Shown: positions 37,206 to 46,659 of the stretch, piece by piece
Numbering within the stretch: position 1 is the stretch's first letter
How the letters are laid out: every line of letters begins with the position of its first letter
Assembly: GCA_029891385.1 (NCBI GenBank)
Contig: CM057225.1
Span: 9,366,560-9,430,559 of the forward strand
DNA length: 64,000 nucleotides
Reading direction: 5' to 3'
DNA from: Erythroxylum novogranatense
Taxonomy: Eukaryota; Streptophyta; Magnoliopsida; Malpighiales; Erythroxylaceae
Translations under genes and position numbers: made by a program
The notes under the pieces: generated by a model
The model's database searches: none
What the model was told of the DNA's origin: nothing
Seen by the model: only the letters and a program-made list of their open reading frames with translations

Positions 37206-38469
37206 TGTTAGCGATATATTTTTTGTACATATCTTTGTATTTACTATATATATTTCCATAATCTTCTGTGATCTTCAGTTTTGATATGTTTCTCACTTTG
37301 TAACTTTGCATGGCTATTTAAGGCCTTGATAATTAATGAAATACGGAAGTTAAATCTTCCAAAAACTTGACATGGTATCAAAGTGTTTTCTTGGAAAACC
37401 CTAATATTCTTAGTCGGCCATCCATTTCAATTACTGACACCTTTATACCGCCTAACAACCACCTCTAGCATGAAGTCATCCATGGACAATAATGGTGAAT
37501 AGAGCAAAACCCTCAAGATCTCAGACCCTTGTTCACCAGTTTTTGTTCACTCCTTGGAAAATCTGGGTCTTCTTTTGACGAACGTGGTTTTGATAAGTGA
37601 ATCCACTAACAATAATTGGTCAAAGTCAATGAAGAATGGTTTGAAGCCAAGAACAAATTGGCCTTTATAAACTACTCAATCCAAAGTCGTTGGAAAGTGA
37701 TTTGGAAGAGGCATATGCTTGGGAGGTATGTAACTCCATGATTAATGGATGGATACATAATACTTTTAACCTACAACTGCAGCCGTGTATTTCATATTTT
37801 GAGACAACAAAGGAATTGTGAGATGATTTAGTGGAACGTTATGCCGTTGAAAATGTTCCCCGTCAATATCAAATGAAATCAAGCCTTCCTACCATCAAAG
37901 CATAAAGGACATCCATTAGGACATATTACACTAAACTCAGAGGATTGTGGGATGAATTGGATAGTAGTAGGTTGATCCCAATATGTTAGTATAGTGACAA
38001 GTGTGTGGTGTTGAAATTTATGACTAAAGAAACCGAAAAAGATAAGGTAGTGTCAATTTCTCTGATGTATGGGAATTTGAGAAATCAAATTATGAATGCC
38101 TCACCATTACCTTCAATCAATTGTATTTATTCTATGACAACATAAGAGAAAACACACAGAGAGATTATTCACTCCTGGGATGAACAAGTGGATGTCGTGG
38201 GATATGATGTGCAGATTTCCCCACCAAAAGAAAATCAAACTGCATTTTGACGATCCGTTTCAGGTGACTTTCAGCGCAAGGTAATTGCCCTATATGTGGG
38301 CATTTTGGAAAAGCTAATCACGACATCACAACATGCTACCAACTCCATTGGCATCCTGAGCAGAAGTGTGGAAAATGCAAAGGGAAAGGTCGAGGCAAAG
38401 GTACACCATCTGCAGTTACTGTACACGCTGCACAAGCACCGGCGGGGTGAAATATGCAACTAGTTTGTC
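37206..38469 (+). mobile_element. Copia fragment, short-LTR type (Ale/Retrofit-like)
   Basis: A short LTR (37206-37372, tgttagcgat to cttgaca) is followed by the PBS tggtatcaaagtg (37373). A gag full of stops comes next, in which ESTNNNWSKSM (about 37600) and the zinc knuckle CPICGHFGKANHDITTC followed by YQLHWHPE (38287-38370) can be read. No protease, integrase or RT was found, and the 3' LTR is missing. The lineage call rests on the 167-bp LTR and knuckle context and is tentative. Confidence 0.6.
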
Positions 38470-38980
38470 CAGTGCAGCACTAACTGTCCCTATGTTCTTT
38501 ATTATTATCAATTGTTGTCACATATTCATTGTAACCATTCTCCACCAAATCCCATAGTTCTTGGGATAAAAATAATGTCTTCATTTTTTGTATTCTACAC
38601 ATCGTAGTTAGTACCTTGAAAGCATGGAATTGAAGTTTATGAGAGGTTTACTCCACCATGATTATTGACCATTTGGATGTGTACCTTAGATCTGATACCA
38701 TATATGAGAGAATAGGCTATTGATAAGAATAAAATCTATAAGGGAACTTTTAACAAATAAATGGTAGGCAAGAAATTTTGGTGGAAAAACTCCACTGCAT
38801 TCATCCACAAACCAAGCCATTATAAATAAAAATATATAACAAACTATGAGATGATAATGTCTCATTACAATCTAGTAACCACCCATTAATCATAACTAAC
38901 AACCCACAAACTAGCTATCCACTAACACAAGTTAATCTCCTAAAAATATGCTACCGCAAGTCAAACAATGATCATACATT
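38470..38980 (-). mobile_element. Second Copia fragment: LTR, PBS and gag start
   Basis: On the minus strand an LTR-like stretch (about 38978-38705) is followed by a PBS-like tggtatcaga (38700-38691). After it come gag N-terminal remains in broken frames (FQGTNYDV, LSQELWDLVENGY-like, 38660-38500). It abuts the oppositely oriented Copia fragment at about 38470. Non-functional. Confidence 0.5.
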
Positions 38981-38982
38981 TT

Positions 38983-39148
38983 TGTTAGCTCGAGACTTGT
39001 ATTTAACAATTTTGATGATAACTATATAATATTTCAAAATTCAAATTGGATTTATTTCCTTTTATAATTAACAGTCTAATTCTCAAAAGGAAATAAAATC
39101 ATAAGAAATATGTTTTCTTTCTTATAAGAACCTTCTTTATGAACTTAC
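38983..39148 (+). mobile_element. Left part of a Copia-type LTR split by the chromovirus
   Basis: It begins tgttagctcgagacttg. After the 14-kb insertion the sequence resumes at 53223 and reaches a part near 53640-53750 (gtgaacaaattggatacttg, gtgtcattcttctcccc) that looks like the downstream part of a Copia LTR. The far boundary was not found. Confidence 0.45.
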
Positions 39149-39485
39149 TGTTAGCCCCAAATATTTTTTTAATGTTAAGCATGATTAGATTAATTAAGCA
39201 AGTTAAGTTAGCATAAATTGAATTGAGATTTATTTAACATATGATAGCATTAAAGGGGTTAAGTGATGAGTTAATGAAATTAAATGAGTTAGGTAATAAA
39301 TGAATGTGATTAAATAAGTTAATTGGGCCTTGGGCCCAAATGAATAAAGAAAGAAGAGAGGATATATATATGAAATGGGTTTAAATGAAGAAGTGGGCTT
39401 GAGTAGGTTAAAGAAGGAAGGAAGAAGGAAAGAAGAGTAAGTGATTTGGGCTTTAAGTTAATGGGCTTAAGTAAATGAAGAGGAG

Positions 39486-39493
39486 TATAAAAG
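39486..39493 (+). promoter_or_regulatory. LTR TATA box
   Basis: tataaaag about 340 bases into the LTR; the 3' LTR has tataaag at 50216-50222. Confidence 0.6.
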
Positions 39494-40656
39494 AAGAAGA
39501 ATTAAATGAGTTGTAGGGAGAAGAAGAAGTTTACGAAAATTTAAAGGGAGAGAGGGGGAGAGTTCGTGCAAGGGAGAAAGAAGAAGGAGAAAAGAAGAGT
39601 TCTTGGTTAGGGTTGATTTTTCCAAGAGATTTAGAGAGTGTTTGAAGAAAGTGCAAGAAGAAAAAGTGAAGAGGAGAAGCTAAGCTACCTTTTGAGCCAA
39701 GAAACTCTTGGGTTGAGTCAAGATCTAAGGTAAGTTATGTTTTAAGAGTTGGTTTTTAGATGGGTTTTGGTGTAGAAGGTTTAAGAATCAAGTGGGTTTA
39801 GTGATTCTTAAGCTAATTTTATGAAAGAGGTTTTATGGAATTTCAATTGGATTTGTGTTGAATTTGGGTTTTGTTTCTCTTGAATTAGAGCAAGAGAGAG
39901 GAGAAGAGCAAGTGGAGGAGCTTCATTAGCAAGGATTTAACAAGTCTAAAAGGTGGGTTTCATGTTTATCTTTATGTATATAAGCTATAAATGTAAATTA
40001 ATGCATGACATTAATGAGTTTCAACTACTAGAAAGTTGTATTAAATGCTTGTGTTAGTTGTGGTTAGATGACATTAATCATGAGTTAGGTGTAAATGAAA
40101 ATAATACATGTTGATGATTTGATGATGGTTGAGTTAGTATTGAATGAAATAGCTTAAATGAGTATGAATGCACAATATGACTTATGCATGAAATGTACGA
40201 AATGAAATATGCATGAAAGAGAAGATTTTCAAGAAAACAATGAATTGGACAAGAACAGTTCAATTTCTTGTATGATACATGATTGTTATGTTATGTGGGT
40301 AAGGTATTGTCCTAAGAACTGTCACATGCACGTCGATCATGAAAAGCCTTTGCTCGACTGCCCGATTGTGGCATAGGATGATCCAACATTTTGGACTCCT
40401 CAAGATTTGCCCATATAGGCTCATTAAATGAGACTATATGGTTTCCAAGAATAAGGACTTATCGAGCCATTTGATGTGTTTCATATGTGATTACATGAAA
40501 ATGCAAGAATTATGAATGTTTGAATGGTGAGAAATTATGCTTATGTATTGATGAAAATTGCATAATGCATTTATTTAGACTTTATTGAAAGATTGTTAAA
40601 TGTATGGATAATTAAATGGATATGCTTGATATATAAATATAAATGTCTTACCCACG

Positions 40657-40668
40657 GAGCGAAAGCTC
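40657..40668 (+). promoter_or_regulatory. LTR hairpin gagc-gaaa-gctc
   Basis: Perfect 4-bp stem closed by GAAA (a GNRA tetraloop in RNA), followed by acccccc and then by ctccaggaaatgagc. It is kept unchanged in the 3' LTR (51385-51396). Counterparts lie at 15161 and 24812. Confidence 0.6.
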
Positions 40669-41186
40669 ACCCCCCCTCAAATTCTCCAGGAAATGAGCAG
40701 GATCCCGAGGAGCAAGCTTAAAGGCATTTACTCCAAGATTTTCTTTTGGTTTTGTATTTGAAATGATTTTTGTAAAACAATGCTTTAGATACATTTTGAG
40801 CAAATGATGTTTTTGGCAAGTTTGTATTTTTGGGATATGATGGAGTGGCTTGAAATGCCCTCTAAAGCTTTGTAATAACTTATGATTTCATATGAATGCA
40901 AGAATGTTCAGTTATAATGTATTTTGAGAAATCCATGTATGTTTAAGACAATTGCATCATTGTTATAGTTTAGACATGATTAGATGATTAAGAGTGTGGT
41001 TGTTTCTTTAAATGGTATTGGGAGATACCTTAGAATTGAAACATGTTGAATGAGGTTGAGTATTGAGTTTCATGCAGGTTGTAGCCTTAGATTGAAGATT
41101 TGAGTTAGGAATAAAATAGGGGAGGTGCTGTCCAATTTTTCCAAAAAAATTGTGCATCAACTTCCATTTGATTTTAGACCGGTTTA

Positions 41187-42010
41187 ATGTTTGAATTGAA
41201 TTGAGAGATCTTCTCTACAATTGTAGTAGAAGTTTAGAGCTTTCCAAGGGTATATCGTTTGTCTCATTTGGAGTTAGGGTTAAAAAGTTATGAGGATTAG
41301 AACACATTCAGTTACTGTTCATGTTGCACATTGTACTGTTACATTGGTTAATGGCATGACAGTGCATTTGATTGAGTTTCTACCTCCTTTAATGATGGAA
41401 TTAGCATTTGTGTCCTTCATGAGATTTGTATTTTATCTCGTTATCTTTTCATGAAGGTATAGTATGCACATATTGGAGCTAGGGGTAAGAAGTTATGAGT
41501 GTTGGAAGACGATAGTTTCAAGTGGTTTTGAAATGAGAGAGTTAGAAGTTTTGTAAAATGGCGTGTCCGTTAAACGGACAGTCTCGGGTGCCAAAACACC
41601 CCTTCCCCTGCCCATGTCCATTAAATGGACTTGCATGTCCGTTTAACGGACATATGCGAACCAATTAGAACACCTTCACCCGAATGTGTCCGTTAAACGG
41701 ACATGGCTGTCCGTTTAACGGATAACTACGGGAAAAATGGCATTTTGGACAATCTTAGAGGCCGAATTTGGTTTTGTGGTCTTCATAAGAGTTGTTGATC
41801 TAGATGTTTAATTTAATATGGTGAAAGAACGAACACATTGGAACCTCTATATTAAAAGTTATGGCAATCGCGCCAAAAGAGTTTCATTTCGATTTTGGAA
41901 GTGAGCATGGTCTATTGTTTTGGGCATAAATCCCTCATACGACCTCCAAATGAGGTGAGGCTTGAACCATTGGATTTATAAGACATATATCCTTCACTTC
42001 ATAAATTTGG
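41187..42010 (+). repeat. Degenerate modules in the 5' LTR
   Basis: Units near 41187, 41393, 41756 and 41890 share the order (g/a)aatt(g/a)..t, ttcat(g/a)aga(t)ttg or attgtag, then a tatg block, then aagttatg. The unit at 41756 is the clear homologue of 27005-27125. Confidence 0.55.
41565..41730. repeat. Palindrome cluster tgtccgtt(t/a)aacggaca
   Basis: Perfect copies are near 41565, 41637 and 41687, with decayed ones near 41615 and 41709. The 3' LTR cluster (52290-52450) has a different copy set. Confidence 0.9.
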
Positions 42011-42309
42011 TATCTATTGTAGTCAAATTGAGAAAGTTTACATTAAAAGAAGTGAGAGGCCAGTTAAGAGAGCATGTTTCGGGCATGAACTCTTTTAGGT
42101 TTTTGGAGTGTATCTGAGTTATATAACTCCGATTTGGGTGATTCTTGCCTCTATGCGAACGTGAGGCTTTAAGCTATATTTGATATAAACAAACCAATAT
42201 GTGATTATGATGTTTAAGTAGTGTGCACTCACCACGAATGTAGAGTTACAGTTAAGAACCCTGCAAGATTTTAAACACAAGGCTTCAGGACTATGAAAGT
42301 TGGGCTCTG

Positions 42310-42511
42310 GGATATCAGAGCAAGAGAGTAAGTGGTAAGTTATGTGTAGTTGGGTCTCGGATCCAACAGTTGGGGTCCGGTCTACTGATCGGGTTCTGAC
42401 ATTTGTGGTATCAGAGCAAGTGTCTCAGGGATGGGCTCCACCCGGGCTCACATCCCGGGACAGTTAGGGTCCGGTCTACGGATCGAGTTCCGACATCTGT
42501 GGTATCAGAGC
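42310..42511 (+). promoter_or_regulatory. Primer binding site and two PBS-like copies
   Basis: The functional PBS position is tggtatcagagc at 42500-42511, directly after the LTR end (gttccgaca, tct). Inside the LTR, tggtatcagagc recurs at 42406-42417 behind the same ggtccggtctac...ttctgaca end sequence, exactly 94 bases earlier. A weaker ggatatcagagc is at 42310-42321. The 3' LTR has all of these too (53032-53043, 53128-53139). Confidence 0.85.
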
Positions 42512-42739
42512 GAAACCGAGTTTAGGGTTTCTTAGGAACCTTAGTGGGATGTCTAAGGGTCAAGTCAGCATGCATTTTCCTACATGAATTATATGAATAA
42601 TGTGCATTGTTTTAAATGCATAACATGCAACATTGCTTTCAAATGAGTGAATTGACTTATTTTAAATTGATTTACATGAATTGAACTTGTTTTATGTGAA
42701 CTAAAGATTTTCACTGATTTTTTTTAAACTGAAGGAGTA

Positions 42740-43860
42740 ATTTCGCCTCGAAAGAGAACTCGAGGAGCTCAATCTCGGCCCAGCTCTCAGCACGGAAGTA
42801 CAGATGAGTCGTATGTTCCGCAGGATGCAGGGACCTTCCCTGTATCCAACTCTGATGCACCAAGTGTGCAACATGAGGCACCTCCGCCGCCTCCTCCACA
42901 AGTGAATTCCATGGATCCCCAGTTCTTCCAGGCATTCGCCCAGGCTTTCACTTATGCCATGGGCCAAGGAAGACAGGCTCAAGTGCCAGCCCCAGTAGAG
43001 AGGAGCGGGCAGTATGATAAGCTCCGGAAGTATGGAGCAATCGACTTCAGCGGGACTACCAATCCCGAGGAAGCCGAAGCATGGCTGAAGAGGACGAGAG
43101 GGTCTTGAATCAGATGAAGTGTACTGATGACGAGAAGCTCGACTATGCAGTTAGCTTACTGCAAGGGGATGCACTGCACTGGTGGGAGTCAGTGCCCCGC
43201 AGTCAGGAAGTACCTCCGGTGTTGACATAGAGGGAATTCCTAGAGGCCTTTCGGAGAAAGTATTTCTCGATGGTCTACATGCAGGATAAGGCCAGGGAAT
43301 TTCTGAATCTAGCTCAGAGGGAGTTGAGTGTGGCAGAGTATGAATTGAAGTTCACTCAGTTATCACGGTATGCAGCCAATATCGTGGCAACTGAGGAAGA
43401 CAAGTGTCGGAAGTTTGAGGGTGGATTGCACCTAGGGATGCAGGAAAGGTGGTGATCCACAACTTAGTGATTACCAAAGGTGGTGGATCTTTGCTCTTGT
43501 CGAGAAATTTGAGAACATCAGGGCTGAAGTGACTAAGAAGAGGAAGAACAGAGAGCAGTTCTCCAGAAAATGCATGAGTGCTCCAGCGCCTGCAAGGAGC
43601 ACTAGAACTCATCATACTCAGAGTGTGGTGGGCAGCAGTGGTCCCACTCAGAGCAAGCAGCCTAGGGCTATGTCAAGGCAAGCTTCAAGTGTAGCAAGCC
43701 CGGGATGGACAGGTAGAGGGAATTCCCAATGTGATCACTGTGGGAGATTTCACAAAGGGGAATGTCTGCTGAAGATAGGAGCATGCTTTGGCTGTGGCCA
43801 AAGGGGGCACAGAATCAAGGAATGTCCCCAGCATCAGCAGAAAGGTCTCGATCTCAGCCC
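42740..43860 (+). pseudogene. Chromovirus gag remnant
   Basis: The frame can be followed from 42740 as SPRKRTRGAQSRPSSQHGS, where the expected ATG before it reads ATT. Next come NSMDPQFFQAFAQAFTY and YGAIDFSGTTNPEEAEAW. A one-base frameshift near 43093 precedes the capsid continuation NQMKCTDDEKLDYAVSLLQG and DALHWWESVP. A TAG at 43228 replaces an expected Trp. The frame resumes with EFLEAFRRKYFS and AEYELKFTQLSRYA, and is broken again near 43450. The C-terminus has CDHCGRFHKGEC and the canonical CCHC knuckle CFGCGQRGHRIKEC (43780-43830). Gag cannot be made intact from this copy. Confidence 0.9.
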
Positions 43861-43979
43861 CAAGAAGAGCGTAAGCAGTGGCATCTCGGCGGTGTATGAT
43901 GTGGGCGATTCAGAGCGCAAGGAAGGCATATCCGTAGGCGACCTAGAAGGGCGGTCGAGCACCAGCTCGGGTCTTTGCC

Positions 43980-44668
43980 ATGACCAGGGAAGAAGCTGCA
44001 GCCGCTCCGGAAGTAGTGACGGGTATGTCTATACTATTTGACTCTCCAGTTTATGTGTTAATTGATACTGGCTCTACACATTCGTTTGTATCTGCAAGTA
44101 TGAATTTGCATGCTGTGTGTCCTGAGATTATGGAAAACTTTCTGGTTGTTAGTACTCCTTTAGGGAGTAAGGTGGTGATTAGTTTGATCTATAAGAATTG
44201 TGAGCTCAGTATCGACGGTACTAGACTGGTAGTAGATCTACTACCTCTAGACCTTCAAGGATTGGATGTTATATTGGGGATGGATGCCATGGAGAGATAC
44301 AAGGCGAAGCTAGACTGTAATTTGAAAGAAGTAGAGTTTGATCTGGGCAATGATCAGAAGATAGTCTTCAAGGGGGACAGGAAACTGCCAGTGTCGAGGA
44401 TCATTTCGGCTATGTTAGCTGACAATATGATGAGCCATGGGTGTGAGGCCTTCTTGGCGCATGTAGTGGATCCAGAAGTGAATGTGGGCAGATTAGAAGA
44501 TTTTCAGGTTGTGAGGGTTTCTGATGTATTTCGGAAGAATTACGGGGTTATCGTGGGGTGAGGAAATTGAGTTCAAAATTGACTTGATTCCCGGAACCGC
44601 ACCAATCTCCATACCACCTTACAGGATGGCTCCAGTTGAGTTGAGAGAACTCAAGGAGCAATTGTAGG
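43980..44668 (+). pseudogene. Chromovirus retropepsin, first copy
   Basis: The reading frame has the aspartic protease active site VLIDTGSTHSFVSASM (about 44050-44100) and the second conserved block LDVILGMDAMERYKA. It ends in a frameshift at 44561 and a TAG at about 44667, just before the RT frame. The segment from 44180 onward is the beginning of the duplicated unit. Confidence 0.88.
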
Positions 44669-44670
44669 AA

Positions 44671-45945
44671 TTGTTGGAGAAGCAGTTCATCAAGCCGAGT
44701 TCTTCACCTTGGGGAGCTCCGGTCCTGTTTGTTAGGAAGAAGGATGGAACGTGGAGGATATGCATAGACTACAGAAAGCTTAACAAGATGACGATTCAGA
44801 ACAAGTATCCGTTGCCACGGATAGATGATTTATTTGATCAGCTGCAGGGAGCAAGAGTCTTTTCGAAGATTGAATTAAGATCAGGTTACCATCAACTCCG
44901 AATCAGGGAGTCTGATGTAAACAAGACGGCTTTCAGGACCCGCTATGGGCACTATGAGTTTAGGGTCATGCCATTCGGACTGACCAATGCTCCAACTGCA
45001 TTCATGGACCTTATGAACAGGGTTTTTCAGGAGTTCTTAGATCAGTTTGTCATAGTGTTCATAGATGACATTCTGGTCTATTTCAAGGATGAAGGGAAGC
45101 ATGAGCAGCACCTCAGAATAGTGTTGCAAAGATTAAGGGAAAGAGAGCTATATGCCAAGTTCAGCAAATGTAAATTTTGGCTGCATGAGGTAGTTTTCCT
45201 TGGACATGTGATTTCCAGCAAAGGGATCCATGTTGATCCGAGGAAAGTAGAAGTAGTAGTGAATTGGCAAGAGCCTAAGACAGTGAAAGAGGTAAGAAGC
45301 TTTCTAGGTTTGGCAGGTTATTATAGGAGATTCGTGGAAGGATTCTCATTGATAGCTGCCCCTATGACTAAGCTGTTAAGAAAGAATCAGCAGTTTATAT
45401 GGAGTGAGGAATGTCAGAAGAGCTTTAAGGAGCTCAAGAACAGATTGACAAGTGCTCCAGTATTGGTTTTGCCCAATGGAGACCAGGGGTATACGGTGTA
45501 CAATGATGCTTCGAGGAAGGGTTTAGGATGTGTGTTAATGCAGAATGACAAAGTGATAGCTTATGCTTCACGGCAGTTGAAGCCATATGAGTTGAATTAT
45601 CCGACTCATGATCTGGAATTGGCAATAGTGATTTTTGCCTTAAAGATGTGGAGACACTATCTGTATAGGGTTCAGACAAGGGTTTTCACGGATCATAAAA
45701 GCCTTAAGTACTTGCTAAGCCAGAAAGAATTGAATTTAAGGCAGAGACGATGGTTGGAGTTGCTCAAGGACTATGACCTGATGATAGAGTATCATCCAGG
45801 CAAGGCGAATGTAGTGGCAGATGCTTTGAGCAGGAAGTCATCCATATCTTACGTGCAATCAGTTTACTTGCCTCTGTTGGAGCAGATGGCCAAGTTAAAG
45901 ATCGATTTAAGCGGGATGAATCGGATGGTATTTTTGCTCAATTGA
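44671..45945 (+). pseudogene. Chromovirus reverse transcriptase-RNase H, first copy
   Basis: A long open frame. RT has [39 protein letters not shown] and the polymerase motif FIDDILVY. RNase H has the acidic positions in [27 protein letters not shown] and [10 protein letters not shown]. It ends in [17 protein letters not shown], the standard RNase H/connection end in chromoviruses. The polymerase and RNase H acidic residues are all present, but upstream and downstream breaks separate it from protease and integrase. Confidence 0.92.
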
Positions 45946-46011
45946 GGTGAGACCTATCCTTGGGAGAAGGTCAAGGAGTTGCGAGCGGGATCTGAAATTA
46001 AGTGGTGAGAG

Positions 46012-46659
46012 ATGAAATTCAACATGGTAGCGATCGAAGTGCAAGTAAGGGATGATGGGCTAATGGTAGTCGGAAACAGGTTATGTATTCCGAATGATAA
46101 GGCAGTTAAGGATGAGATCATGGATGAGGCACACAATGCGCCTTATTCCATGCACCCAGGCAGCACCAGAATTTACAGAGATTTGAAGGAACATTTCTGG
46201 TGGAAAGGCATGAAGAAAGATGTAGCTGAATATGTGAGCAGGTGTTTAGTGTGTCAGCAAGTCAAGGCTGAACACCAAGCACCTTCAGGCATGTTGCAGC
46301 CATTGTCCATTCCTGAATGGAAGTGGCAAAGGATCACGATGGATTTTTTGATGGGTTTGCCTAGGACCAGTAAGAAGCATGATGTCATTTGGGTCATTGT
46401 TGATCGGTTGACCAAGTCAGCCCATTTTCTGGCAATCAAGCAAACAGATTCATTGCAAGTCTTAGCCAGGAAATATATTGATGAAGTGGTAAGGTTGCAT
46501 GGAGTTCCGAATTCCATAGTATCCGACAAGGATCCTCGATTTATATCGAGCTTTTGGAGAAGTTTGCAGGAAGCATTAGGAACTAAGCTAAATTTCAGTA
46601 CGGCGTTTCATCCTCAGACGGATGGTCAGTCGGAGAGGACAATCCAGACTATAGTTTGA
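46012..46659 (+). pseudogene. Chromovirus integrase, first copy, cut by the duplication
   Basis: Zinc-binding region HPGSTRIYRDLKEHFWW and CLVCQQVKAEHQ, catalytic Asp in ITMDFLMGLP, second Asp in VSDKDPRFIS, Glu in HPQTDGQSERTIQ. After TIQ the frame runs straight into protease sequence (ttgatctataagaattgt at 46655), which marks the duplication junction. The C-terminal domain and chromodomain are therefore missing from this copy. Confidence 0.92.

Larger units (their letters stand above)
39149..42495 (+). repeat. Chromovirus 5' LTR, 3347 bp
   Basis: tgttagcccc to gagttccgaca. It holds a TATA box (39486-39493), a GNRA-type hairpin (40657-40668), degenerate modules (41187-42010), palindromes (41565-41730) and a 3' end with repeated PBS-like units (42310-42495). 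Confidence 0.93.

Noticed and set aside
40078..40263. Frame repeated at 50806-50991
   Set aside because: Present twice only because both LTRs contain it; no protein similarity.
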